From Endocalyx cinctus (taxonomy: Eukaryota > Ascomycota > Sordariomycetes > Amphisphaeriales > Apiosporaceae): 64,000 bases of DNA. The notes under the pieces are model-generated. The model was given only the letters and a program-made list of their open reading frames with translations, did not search any database and was not told where the DNA came from. The stretch is from positions 1,364,001 to 1,428,000 of the forward strand of contig BCKC01000004.1 of the NCBI GenBank assembly GCA_001600455.1, in the 5' to 3' direction. Shown piece after piece: positions 21,334-32,290 of this stretch; position 1 is the stretch's first letter; every line of letters starts with the position of its first letter. Both the position numbers and the translations under genes were made by a program.

Positions 21334-23027
21334 ATGAAAGTCCGAAAAAGCTGCTGGACATGTGCAGCTCGCAAGATCCAATGCGATGGCCATCGGCCCA
21401 CCTGTGACAAGTGTACGCGAGCTCGGAAACATTGTAGAGGATATGACATGATTTTGTCATGGCCTAGAGCTAATGACAGAAGACGCGCTGTCCTATTAAA
21501 TGATACTAAATCATCATCGGCAGTCTATACATCTAACGGGACGAAAGGCCTTTTCTTCATTAATACCTATTGGGAGGATGTGAAGCGGCACCAGCATCGA
21601 CTCCATCAAATAAACTCGTCTCCATTCACCGATGTACCATCTCTGGTTCCTTGGATACAGCCCGTGTCTCAGCTGGACTTAATTGATTTTTGTGAGTTGA
21701 TAATCACGCTGTTCATTTTAACTTTATTATTGATACCTTCATTAGTCTGTAGTTCAGCGTACCTCTCTTTAGTCACCCTAGGTGAAACTACTCTTCAGCT
21801 TCGAAACGTACTTTTACGCATGGTCTTCTCTGGAGATACAGACTCGACTGCTGCACTCGCTCTTTTCTACGCCATGATTTCTTTCTCCTCCCTTCGTCGC
21901 AATGGAATTAATCAGCAGGCTGTGCAGCTAAAGATATCAGCCCTTCATTTTTTATCAATTTCGGTGCAAGACACGCTATCAACCTCAGCCCAAGCTGCAA
22001 AACTTGTGGGTGCTTCTATGCTTCTAGGGACCTTCGAGGTGAGTGGCGGAGAGTGTATGAATCAATGACTATAAAGAAGATAATTACGCTAAGCATTGTT
22101 TAATCTAGAACTCATTACTATCGGAAAGCTCGGGAGACTGGCCGTGTTACGTGTCAGGGGCAGCGAATATAATCCAAGCAACAAATCTTAAGAACCAATC
22201 GGAAAACGATGATACTAGTAGCTTACTTGCTTGGGTATATTACCACGACGTACTATCCCGCTTTACCATGCAGCACTGGCATCCAAACTTAACTTTGGCT
22301 CTAGAGTCTCCTAGCGGTTGGCACTCCAAGCCACGGGTTTCCCCATACTCGACTTTGACAAAGTATAGACCTGTATGTTCCTCGAGAGATAACGAAGTAC
22401 CTGTAAACTACCCGATTTGTCGCGATTTACTAACATCTACCTACTTAGGAATCGCCTAACCCAAATACGACATATGGTGTATTAAGCCTGCTTTCCGACG
22501 TATGTGGAACCCTCCTTGATCCCCGAGATCCGAGGGCAACGAGCCAGGATTATCAAGATCATATCAAAGATCTTCAGGGAAGGATCCGCAAAACTCCGAC
22601 AAAGTTGATATCGTCCTGGTCCAAAGCCACCGATCCCGCACTCGGTGTGGAATTGTGCGAGATGGCAATACAGGTATACCTTACAAGAGCTTCCCAGAGC
22701 TTATGGGACCCGCCCGTGGGGCTGGAATCCTTGTTAGATGTGGCATTTGATGAAGTAGCTGTCTCCTGCAATACCTGCGAGCACTTCTTCCCCCTATTCA
22801 TTCTCGCTTGCGAAGCTAAGAGGGATGAACATCGAGCCGCCATTCTTAGTTTGGTCGAGAGGACAGGGAAGAACGTGCGTATGAGAAGCGTCCAGTGGGT
22901 GAAGAATGCTATTCAATCTACCTGGGCACAGCTTGATCTATATGCCGACGATGATTTATTGGTGAATTACATGCAGCTTGTGAGCACAGTGATCAGCTCT
23001 CTCAACAGTATACCGTCTTTTGTATAA
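21334..23027 (+). CDS. Zn2Cys6 transcription factor
   Basis: Four exons, 21334-21691, 21758-22038, 22109-22372 and 22449-23027, encode 493 residues. The N-terminal binuclear cluster CWTCAARKIQCDG..C..C..C has the exact C-x2-C-x6-C-x6-C-x2-C-x6-C spacing. Basic residues and FFINTYWEDVKRHQH follow, then an alpha-helical domain like PF11951 (Fungal_trans_2). The first intron (66 bp, GTGAGT..TTCAG) has no stop and is a multiple of three. A second acceptor 15 bp downstream would also fit, removing five residues. Intron 3 has a TACTAAC branch point. It is a nuclear regulator of unknown target, divergent from the NmrA-like gene, which it may control. Confidence 0.87.
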
Positions 23028-24106
23028 GTAGAGAAATATTTTACGAGGTATGAAGAAAATAATATTGTTAGTGAGTCTTAAAAAAAAACATGAGATAGCA
23101 GCAATTGTCGTTGTCAAAATAGTAAAAACGGGAAAGGGGAATACAGTGACAATGATAGTGATGGTAATGTTAGATTTTCAACTGGTTAAAGTGTCATTAT
23201 CATTCTTAATCTTCGTCTTCTCCAGTTCTAGTTCCAATTCAAATCATACACTGCACAGACTATTGGTAAATATTGTAGTGGCATTAGAATCTGATACTTT
23301 CTATGTTCGGGTTGGCGGTTGCCTATAAGGATTCTGACAATGGGGGCTAATTCGATATGCGCAAATAATTAGACGTAATCCTAATCAAAACTCTCAAATG
23401 TCCTATCCCCCAATGACTACTTTTAGCACCCTATCAGGCCATTTACAGCCCCATCTCCCCAAACTTCTTCTTTTCCAATCACATCTCTTCATCGAGCCTG
23501 TTGATGTTCCTTTTCTCTTGAATTGAAAGATGCATATCGTGTGCGACTTTACTCTTATATACTCCAGGTATCACAAGCCGAAACGATAGCTAAGTAATCA
23601 TGTACCCCTCTCACTTAGCTGTAACGGCCCCTTTGTGTGTAGTTTTACTGAACCCATTCCCCCTATTTTGCTGAGTGTCACAGGATATAACTTTTTACTA
23701 CATGCTGTTGAAATACAGGTTTCCTTGGATATAAATATTCTATAGATGTACCAACAGGCGGCCTGAATCGGCTACGTATTTTTCCCTTGTTCGAGATAGC
23801 CAGTTTTACCACATGAGTTTCAGGGTGCTTGATTGGAATTAAAGATGATAATCATCAATCCTGAGTCTTTTCTGAGGAAGCTTCTTGTTGTAAAACTAGA
23901 CCATGGCCTCAGATTCTCAAGTGTTACTGATCCAACAGATGTCGCATAGAAAGACTTTAGAGAGAGGGAAAAAATTCTCATTAGTGCTAGAGCGACTCTT
24001 CTCTTCTTGGATGATCTTGACGATTAGTTATTTCTCATTTTCCTGAAAGTTATCAGCACTTGAGCATATCTAAAGCGACAAAGAACAACTAACAACAAAA
24101 TTCGAT
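23028..24106. other. Intergenic region
   Basis: AT-rich, with no supported gene. The open frame at 23050-23328 is low-complexity and lacks recognisable features. Confidence 0.5.
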
Positions 24107-25609
24107 ATGGATAACTATAGCAATCTTGAAGTAAAACCAGTTGAAGTCCAATTACCAGGGGATACAGATATGATATATCCACAAACGGTACCAAACGACC
24201 CCGGTAGGACCCTCCCAGAAGCTACGCTCCTTCAACTTGAAATGCATAGCTCAGAAAACTGTGGGGCAGGGATAATAGCTACCATAGCCGAGTTAACGTC
24301 GTTAAAGAGAGGCAAGAATGATTCAAAGAAGAAGTGTGGTTTATCGTTTCGTATGTTCTACCTGATGGCTACAACCACCGTACTTCTAGTTGTCGCCATA
24401 ATCGCTGCAGGTACTGCGGTTGCGGTGACTTCATCGAATCTGGACAATGCAAACGTTGAGAAGAAGAACGCAACGACAAATCTAAATCAAAACAATACAA
24501 GCACCAATATTCTCGCCGCATCTAGGCTCACCTCGGCGAATTGGACAGATTCAAACGGATTCTACCACAGGTTTGTCTTTTTTCAAGACCCATCTAGCGC
24601 AATTATTGCTCGGAGGTGGGATTCCCAAAACAATACATGGGCCACAAACAATCTTACGGACATACTACTATATTCCCACACTCCAAATCCACCTTTGCCT
24701 CCGTTTACGCCTCTAGCTAGCGCTGCTTCTCGGTTTGGCACTACAGCTACGGTTCATCTCTATTATTTGACGCCAAGTTATATTATCACTGGCGTTGCCG
24801 TCTACGACTTGGAGCACAATCCTGAAGGCTGGGAGCTCGATACTATGGGTGGTGAGACAATTAGAACACGGCCTGAATCGCAGCTTGCTGCCTCGTGGAA
24901 TCGCTGCATGGCAAATCAATGCGATGGTTCTTGGGCCATCGCGTATCAGCGGACCGATGATGCTGGTATCAATGTTGCAAATTCGAGTAGTTATAAGATC
25001 GAGAACCTCGCGATCGAGTCAAGTAGGGCTGTACTCGGGTCAAGCCTAGCATTATTATCCGATGGCGAGGATGGATTGATGTTGTACAGCGAGAATCTCT
25101 GGTCACCCACACTTGGCATGGCGCAGAGCAATATCTTTGAAGGAAGCTGGTATCAAGGTAAGTGATACTTCCACACGAAACATCTGGCTTCCTGACTATT
25201 TATTTAATATTCTTTACGCACTGAAATTTAGATAATATTGCTCAATATAATCTTAAATGCGCACCTGATTGCAACTTAACTGACTTTATAAACAGGAGAT
25301 GAGCGATTCTGCATACCCCCACCTTCCACTAGGCTTCAGCTTAGTCTTGGAGCGTTGTTAAACAATGACGGATTCATAGCCCTGGCTTTATTACCAAACG
25401 GCACTGTCACCGGCGAATACTACCGAGATGTTTGGGTCACAATTCCAGCCGTCCAATTCCGCGGCGGGCCGACCTATTTGAACTTCTCAGCTATCGCTAC
25501 GGGAGAGGACGCAATATTTTACGGCATTTCAGGTGACGAAATACTTCTTTATTCTATCAACGATTTGGATCCTTCCATATTTGACTTTGTTGAGATAGTC
25601 TTCCCGTAA
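24107..25609 (+). CDS. Type II membrane protein with fucose-lectin-like beta-propeller
   Basis: Exons 24107-25157 and 25296-25609, intron GTAAGT..ACAG of 138 bp, encode 454 residues. A cytosolic tail of about 84 residues is followed by one transmembrane helix at about 85-107 (FYLMATTTVLLVVAIIAAGTA). Then comes an Asn/Thr-rich stalk with many NxT/S sites, and an extracellular domain of repeated blade-like units (TSANWTDSNGFYHRFVFFQD, then RRWDSQNNTWATNNL). The layout resembles fungal proteins with a fucose-specific-lectin-type beta-propeller (PF07938-like). Sugar-binding residues cannot be confirmed by eye. A role at the cell surface in recognition is inferred. Confidence 0.65.
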
Positions 25610-26004
25610 GACGAGTGGAAAATGCTCATGCTTGCTAAATAAATTTACCAAGCACGCGGTTAAAAGAGAGCAAACTGGTCGATCGTTTTTATTTCAGCAT
25701 TTTAAAACTCATCAAGACTCACACAGTAGACGAGTCTAGCCTCCTATCCCATAATGCACAAAGTTCAACTCTCTCGTTTCTTTTTGACATCAGCTATCAA
25801 CCTATATGATACCCGCTTATTGAGGTGACGGAGAACACGCAGGTCGTGCGATTACGAAAAGAAAAATAAAAAAAAAAAAAAAAAAAACACGAAGAATATG
25901 AGGCGCTCTCGTTTCTAAGACCTATTACAAATCATGTCTCTTGATAAAATTTTATATACCTGTCTTATTGATTAATTCCTTTTTTTTCTTTTTTATGAGA
26001 AGAT
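25610..26004. other. Intergenic region with A20 tract
   Basis: A pure run of 20 A lies at 25868-25887. No gene was seen. It ends at the left target-site copy of the solo LTR. Confidence 0.5.
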
Positions 26005-26009
26005 GGTGG

Positions 26010-26247
26010 TGTCAGGGGCCTTAGTTATCACAGAGTTTACAGTGCGCGCCTACGGCTACCCGGAGGGTAGCCCCAGCGGATACGTATATATAAGAGAGGG
26101 CTCCCGTCTGGCCTAGATAGAATAGAAGGTCAAGAGGCAATGCAATAGTTCTTTGAATCTTGAATTACACCGCTGACTTACTGCTAAGCTCCGTCTAAGA
26201 AACTGCGCTGTCCTATACTCCAACGTATTTTACCCCATTCTCTTACA
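26010..26247 (+). mobile_element. Solo LTR (gypsy-type-like) with 5-bp target duplication
   Basis: The 238-bp element starts TGTCAGGGGCC and ends TCTTACA, giving the 5'-TG..CA-3' ends (TGT/ACA) of a retrotransposon LTR. It is flanked by a perfect direct repeat GGTGG at 26005-26009 and 26248-26252, the 5-bp target duplication left by LTR-retroelement integrase. Inside are a TATATATAAG box near 26085 and a perfect hairpin GGCTACCC/GGGTAGCC at 26054-26072. No internal gag-pol and no second LTR lie nearby, so the full element was removed by LTR-LTR recombination. Assignment to Ty3/gypsy is a guess from the terminal sequence style. Confidence 0.8.
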
Positions 26248-26252
26248 GGTGG

Positions 26253-27279
26253 GAATTCCTTTTTTTTTTCGTGGGACTCCGTTTTAAACCAGTATTTTGC
26301 GGACATATTATACGAGAAAGTACTATTTATCTGTCATGCGGAAACTGAGATGCGGTTGGTAAGATCTCACCCAAGACAAATGCCAGAGTCTTCTGCGAAG
26401 CCAACACCGACAGCACTTCTGGGGTATCATCGAGCATGAAAAGAAATACGGAGTGCGGATGTTTACTTATCTAGTAGCTTCCTTAATTCTCGGGTCACCT
26501 TCTTTAAAATCTGGGGTATTGGATTGTGTAACTATAGGTTGCAGGAAGCTTCTGCGCTCCTTTCAACGTGTTTCTCTCTGATCGGTATATTTTATTCACC
26601 TTAACTTTTCTAAAGACTTCATGTGTGGTGAGGTATCAGATGTTTATACCACAGACCAAGAAATCAATTTTTACGCGTCCTAAAAAAAAAAAAAAAAAAA
26701 AAAAACTTCATTTGGAACATGGTCGCTTTATTTTACGCCTCTGGCTAACACCGGCGAACCGGTCTGATAATGCCGGTACCGACAGAATCCCTCTTTCGGT
26801 ATTGAACGGGGAAAATGCTCTTATCACATCCCCTGATATAGCCAAGATTTTCGATGCTACGTAAAGACATCATATAATAAATGAAGTATTACGAGCAGCA
26901 CCTCAGTAATCAGACGATTTTCATAGTATACGGCATCGTGTCACGCTTTAAATTCTACAATTTCTTTAATCCAGAATGCAACGAAGTTCCTCAACAGGTA
27001 TACATAGTATAACCAGAACGGGCAACCAATATTCGATGATAGCGGAGATCAGATCAGCCCCACCCCCTCACCGAACTTATCTCCTGTCGGGTATACTATT
27101 CATATTCGGTATTACGTCCAGCGATGGGTTCATAACGGAAGATACCGAAAATCCTGGTCGCAGGCGGAGAAGATAAGATGGATGCGGGCTATAAAGGAAC
27201 GCCATCCCGTCAGCTACCTTAATCAATTAATTCCCAGGTTTCTAGAGGCTCGGGAATTTGACAGCAACAATTGGACACG
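26253..27279. other. Intergenic region, promoter side of the second GH5 gene
   Basis: A run of 24 A occupies 26682-26705. The short open frames here are not convincing. The solo LTR sits about 1 kb upstream of the GH5 start and could influence its promoter. Confidence 0.5.
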
Positions 27280-28848
27280 ATGAAGTTTCGCACCGCATTG
27301 GCATCGTTCCTCGTCTCCCGCGCCTTCGCGGTTGATATCGAGTTGGAACCGTCGTTCTCCGGACGTGACGTATGGCAGCGTGACCTCCAAAGACGCGTCG
27401 ACGAAGCCACCGCCGATGGGTGGCCGTACTCTCCCTTCAGTACTCGCGGACGTGATATTGTCAACACGCGCAACGAGACGGTCGTCTGGGCTGGTGTTAA
27501 TTGGCCCTTGAGTAGTTAGTCTTCCAAAAAAAAAAAAAAAAAAATTGGCGTGATATTACTATTTGGAAGCAGAAGACTAACGTGGTGATTAGCTGAGACT
27601 ATGATACCCGAAGGTCTAGAGTGGGCATCAGCCGAAGATATTCTGGATTTGGTGAAGAGTGCGGGGTTCAACATGATCCGAATGTAAGCCCAGTAGCAGG
27701 AGAGCCTATACCTTTTCGGGTCGCTGGTATACTAATTATAAATAAGGGGCTATGCCATCGAAATGATTGACCAAATCTACGAGCGCGATGGAGAAGATGT
27801 GTCGCTGGAGGTCTCGCTGATCAACCCGATGGGCTACGAGAATGGCACTAAAGCTGCGAAGGCCATGATATCCAAGAACACGGGCTGGACGATGCAGACG
27901 ACCCGCTTCGAAATCTGGTCTGATATTGCACGCATCGCGTTGACGAAGGGTATTCTCATTCATCCCGACGTGCACGTTTCCAAGGCAATGTGGTGTTGCA
28001 GCAACGTCGACGGCAACGCTTGGTTCGACAGCTTCAACTTCCCGACAGATAAATGGAGACGAGGCCTTGCGTACGTCGCCAATTGGGCTAAAGACCATCC
28101 GAACGTGGCTACCATGTCGCTGCGCAACGAATTAAGACCTAGCTACAACATTAGCGAGATGGCCGATATTGGACTGCAGTATAACTGGGAGACCCTGGTG
28201 GGCAACATGACAGCTGCGGTAGATGCCATCTACGATGTAAATCAGGACATCATCGTCACCTGGTCCGGAATGCAGTTCGATGAGGACTTGTCGGCATTGA
28301 CAACGAGGAAGAATCTTCTCACCCATTCGTGTCTTCACTGCGATACAATCCGTAATGCGTATACACGAGAACCGCTTTATTTCGATCTCGATGCCCATCC
28401 TTGGGCGAACAAAATCGTGTATGAATTGCACATGTATTCGCTGTCTGAAACAGTGCACACAGACAGTTGCGAGCTTACCGAAGAGGCCCTCTATTACGGT
28501 GGTTTCAACGCCCTGGGTATCGATCCTCCTTCCGCATGCAACGTATCCGGTCGGTGCGAAACCGCTGTTCGCCAAACCCCTGTCATTTTATCCGAGTTCG
28601 GTACCAATCAAGACGAGAAGCTGTTCACTGACCCTCTGATGAATTGTCTTAAAAATTACACGACCCGTAATAATATCCCTTGGACTATGTGGGCTCTTGC
28701 TGGTAGCTATCGTGTTCGCGAAGGAAATCAATACGTATCTGATACATGGTCTCTGACTAACTTCAACTGGACTGGCTGGGGATACGAAGATGGCGTTAAT
28801 AAGTTCTGGATTCCATGGGTTCAAGAGATGAATGTAAACACAATTTAA
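27280..28848 (+). CDS. GH5 glycoside hydrolase, second paralogue
   Basis: Exons 27280-27514, 27593-27683 and 27747-28848 encode 475 residues. The first donor is GTTAGT, slightly unusual; that intron carries a run of 19 A. MKFRTALASFLVSRAFAVDI is a signal peptide. After splicing it aligns block by block with the GH5 at 6162-7684: VWAGVNWPLS, ETMIPEGLEW, GYAIEMIDQ, MWCCSNVDGNAWFDSF, MSLRNELR (acid/base Glu in NE) and PVILSEFGTNQDE (nucleophile Glu). It lacks the hydrophobic GPI-like tail of its paralogue and so is probably freely secreted. It converges with the GH11 gene to its right, with 154 bp between the stops. The substrate is unassigned. Confidence 0.88.
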
Positions 28849-29002
28849 TAAGCTACAGAGACGGGATAGATCTCGCTAATAACTAATGATTTATTTACTA
28901 GTATTCCTCTCCTCTTGCCTTCCCTGATACTTCTCGTGCGACGCAGCTACCCTGTCATAAATCATCCAGAACGTATAATACTTCAGGCTTGTCACATGCA
29001 GA

Positions 29003-29866
29003 TCAAAAACTAACCGTGAAGTCAAGGTATCCCGTGCCCGAGAAGCCCTCGGCTGTGATCATCTGGAAGACTGTATATCCTGGAACGAGACCTAAGTTCT
29101 TCCATCCCTGGAAGTGATTTCCCGTCGTCACGCTACCCGTGGTCCGAGCCGATTGTCGAACGGACCAGTACTGATGAAAGCTAGTGGCGCCGTAAATTTC
29201 AGGCACGTTCTCGTAGTACAAGTCATACACGTCGTACGTTCCGCCGTCGCTGTACACCTGACCGAGGATATTCCCGTTGCCAGGGGTTCCAGTGCCGTGT
29301 TGCTCGACGACGTACCACTCCGTCACCGGGTCCGTCGTCCATCCGTACGCGGCGAGAGTGTAGTCTCCCGTTGCGCTGAAGTAACCGCTCCAGCTTAGGG
29401 TCCTATGAGTAGACATATTAGAATGATGATGTATTTCGTTCATGGTACGATATAATGTAACATCTCCCAAAAAAAAAAAAAAAAAAAAAAAAAAGATCGC
29501 CACGTACTTAGGTGTCGTCCCCCTATACCCCTTACCACCTAAGAATTCCACACTAGTAGTCCACCCTAACTCGAATTGACCGGTAGTGGGGTACTCGGTA
29601 TAGGTGGCACCGGCTCCATTGGCGTTATACAGAGAGTAGTAGAAACCTCCCGAATTCACACCATCTTGACTGCTGCTGAAGGAGGTAGCGCGCTTCTGGA
29701 GGAGTTCCTCGGTAGAGTTTCCGCTGGCGGAGATAAGGGCATTCATCTGCGCATAAAACTCGGGAGAGCGCGGGTGGGCGCCGGAGACACCACGTGTTTC
29801 TGAGCTTGGGCTCGGTAGCGAGAAGACCCCAGCGATGGGGAGTATGAGTTTGGCTAGAAAATGCAT
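29003..29866 (-). CDS. GH11 endo-1,4-beta-xylanase
   Basis: Exons 29508-29866 and 29003-29402 encode 252 residues. The 105-bp intron is stop-free and a multiple of three, and holds a homopolymer of 26 (T on the sense strand). MHFLAKLILPIAGVFSLP is a signal peptide, followed by a pro-region of about 40 residues. The jelly-roll begins near GVNSGGFYYSLYNANG. WYVVEQHG follows the nucleophile Glu of TEWY. FHQYWSVRQSARTTGSVTTG is the thumb region, and MITAEGFSGTG carries the acid/base Glu. Reaction: internal cleavage of xylan. The order and length fit GH11 well; the pro-region is longer than in many homologues. Confidence 0.92.
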   Translation of the reverse strand: MHFLAKLILPIAGVFSLPSPSSETRGVSGAHPRSPEFYAQMNALISASGNSTEELLQKRATSFSSSQDGVNSGGFYYSLYNANGAGATYTEYPTTGQFELGWTTSVEFLGGKGYRGTTPKYVAIFFFFFFFFLGDVTLYRTMNEIHHHSNMSTHRTLSWSGYFSATGDYTLAAYGWTTDPVTEWYVVEQHGTGTPGNGNILGQVYSDGGTYDVYDLYYENVPEIYGATSFHQYWSVRQSARTTGSVTTGNHFQGWKNLGLVPGYTVFQMITAEGFSGTGYLDFTVSF

Positions 29867-31723
29867 CTTGGCGATGATGATAGTGCGTGGGAGAAGCTCG
29901 ATGAGGAATTGGGTTCTGTCGATCCAGATCTTAGATGATCTTGGTTAGATCTTTATATTGCTGGTCTTTTGTCTCTGGTGCATATTTTCCGTACTTCGCT
30001 TTCCATCATGCTGCAATATTCTTATCATCATCGCTTCAATTTGATGGGTCTAGATTGTTCTGACATCCCACTTGCGCCGCGTTCCGCTCCAATCAACGTG
30101 GTCCCCTCGAGAACGACGCGTGCGTAAGTTGGAATTGCAGACCAGATCAGATTGGATATCTTTTCCTGCATCGATAACTGAAGAATAAAGCAGAGGCATA
30201 TGCTACAGCTCATTGTTTAATTCGTCCCGCTAGTGCGTATTCGACACGGAATTTAGCAGTTCCGAATAAGACATTCTGTGATTGGGGGGTATTCTTCGCG
30301 CCGACTAAGTTAGAAAAGGATTCAGCGGAGCCATGCCCACGGTATCTTTAGATATAACAAGTTTTTTTTAAGATAATGAACTCGTTTATCGAACTACGGG
30401 CTAATTGGTATTCTGAGCTTGCATTGAGTAAGTAATTATTTTAAGCAATAATACTTCTCAGAAAATGGTCATCCCTAGTCATCTTGGATCTAGAATGGTG
30501 GGGTAGATGACTTAAATGGGCGTTTGGTATTCAAAAGCCATCTTTTTTTCGTAGATCAATCTACAACACCGTCCTATTTCTACTGGGAAATACTCATCAG
30601 GAATATTTCAGAATATGGTAACTGGTTTAGTTCATTATTCCTTACTCTGTTGAATTGACCCTCCAAAGCAAGAGCACGGGAGTTGTCCGTTGCTGCACCA
30701 GTTCTTCATATTAATTACATGGTCTTTCCACATCAATTCATATAACTATTCAACTCGTCCTAGATAGTTATAGAGATATTTATCCTCTCATCTCGTAGTA
30801 AACCCCAACTACTCAACTCTCCTGCACCCTTCGAGCCGATATGAACATGAATGACTGCAATACTATGTATAATACTCTGGCAGTGGCAAGGGAGTTGGGC
30901 ACTAGTGATCGGGGAGGGAGACGCTAAGAATTAGGCTTATCACAGGCCCTCCGCTGCTGTAGCGTAGCCTGTACTGCCTACCTACCCCAGCTACTTGGCC
31001 TAACTAGCACCTATTTTCCCGCTTTATCTCGTCAGGCATTTTTCTTCTTCTTTTAGTTGATTGAAAGAAATAATCAACTTATTCAGCAACTTGCATCTGT
31101 TGAAATGAACATGTTGTTATTGATGGCCCGTCACTTTATCTATCCGAGATAACGGCAAGTTCTCATTAATCTGGTATTCGGACTATAGGTAAGTACTTAA
31201 TTAATTTTACAGTTTATATCATCTCTTTGGTCATGAGGTTGGGATTGGCTCTGCCTTATTATTCCTATTGGATAGTGCAGAGTTCTAGACATTTTTACGT
31301 ATTTAGATGATTATTGAACTCGGTAACCCATTTCCAAACATCATCTTCATAAGGTGCTTTCTGGGCTTGTCAAGAGACGAGAGCCCTGCTTCAGACGGGG
31401 AAGAGAGAGGAGGGAAGACAAGGACAGCAGGAGGAATGGAAGATGTTTCTAAACTCTATTAAGGCTACTCGTATAACCGTACGGAACAAAGAGGCGATTA
31501 AAAACAATACAATTGTCCTCCAACAATGTTCGGGTTTTCAAACAAAGCTTCCCAGCCCATGGCTATTTATATGCAGTGATTCAACCCTGACTCTTCTGCG
31601 AAGTTTTCATCTCTATCAAACGAAGACAAACGAACCTATCCTCTATAAAATTCATCCATAGTAACTTCGCTTAATCATATCTATCCAACCAATACAGTTA
31701 TAGATTACTATCGTCATTGAATA
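29867..31723. other. Intergenic region
   Basis: About 1.9 kb with no supported gene. A GC-richer patch at roughly 30890-31030 stands out from the AT-rich background but shows no open frame, terminal repeat or RNA fold that I can support. Confidence 0.45.
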
Positions 31724-32290
31724 ATGGCGAACCGCAGGTATTCCTCCGCTTCTGGGACTTCTTCGTCCTCTACACCTTCCAATACACCATATAATCCCTA
31801 CGCCCCAAAACCTTATACCACTTCCTCTTCCTCGTCTCACCCACCAGTCATTTCTGCATCCAATCCTCTTTCTTCTTTCAGGTCTAGCCCGCCAGTCAAT
31901 TCTGCATCCAATCTTTTTTCCTCAATTCCACCCCCTCCATCTACACTGTACGATCCCAGCAAGCCTGGTTGCTCCAGATTAACCCTTGAAACTGCCCCTA
32001 AACTAACATCGCTTAACAGTCCGCTCCAGTCTATTTCCGGATCCCGTGACACGGGCCGAACCATTCCCACGCAGTCCCCCCTTTCCCGGCTTGCGCACAA
32101 TATTTCCAAGCTAACGCCTTCAGACCCACCCGAAAGACCGAAAACGGCCATAGACGTGCGCCAAACGTCGGGTCCGAGCCCCGCTGGGTTGGCCGGGTCT
32201 CCGGTCAGTCCGACGTGTGACTTGAGCCGGCGCGGTGCCGTTCGCCGACCGACCCTGTTGAATCCCCAGTCCTCGCCTTCGCGCAAGTAG
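31724..32290 (+). CDS. Hypothetical Ser/Pro-rich protein
   Basis: Open frame of 188 residues, ATG in a good context (AATAATGG). The sequence is Ser/Pro/Thr-rich with two loose repeats (PPVISASNPLSSF and PPVNSASNLFSSI), and probably disordered. No domain or signal peptide is seen. Downstream at 32384-32431 is a well-formed 48-bp intron (GTAAGT, TACTAAC branch, AATAG) outside the frame. It would lie in the 3' untranslated region and supports transcription on this strand. Function unknown. Confidence 0.5.
   Translation: MANRRYSSASGTSSSSTPSNTPYNPYAPKPYTTSSSSSHPPVISASNPLSSFRSSPPVNSASNLFSSIPPPPSTLYDPSKPGCSRLTLETAPKLTSLNSPLQSISGSRDTGRTIPTQSPLSRLAHNISKLTPSDPPERPKTAIDVRQTSGPSPAGLAGSPVSPTCDLSRRGAVRRPTLLNPQSSPSRK

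Noticed and set aside
31837..32286. 149-residue minus-strand frame
   Set aside because: A mirror of the Ser/Pro-rich plus-strand frame. The plus strand has an ATG in good context and a downstream intron on the same strand.
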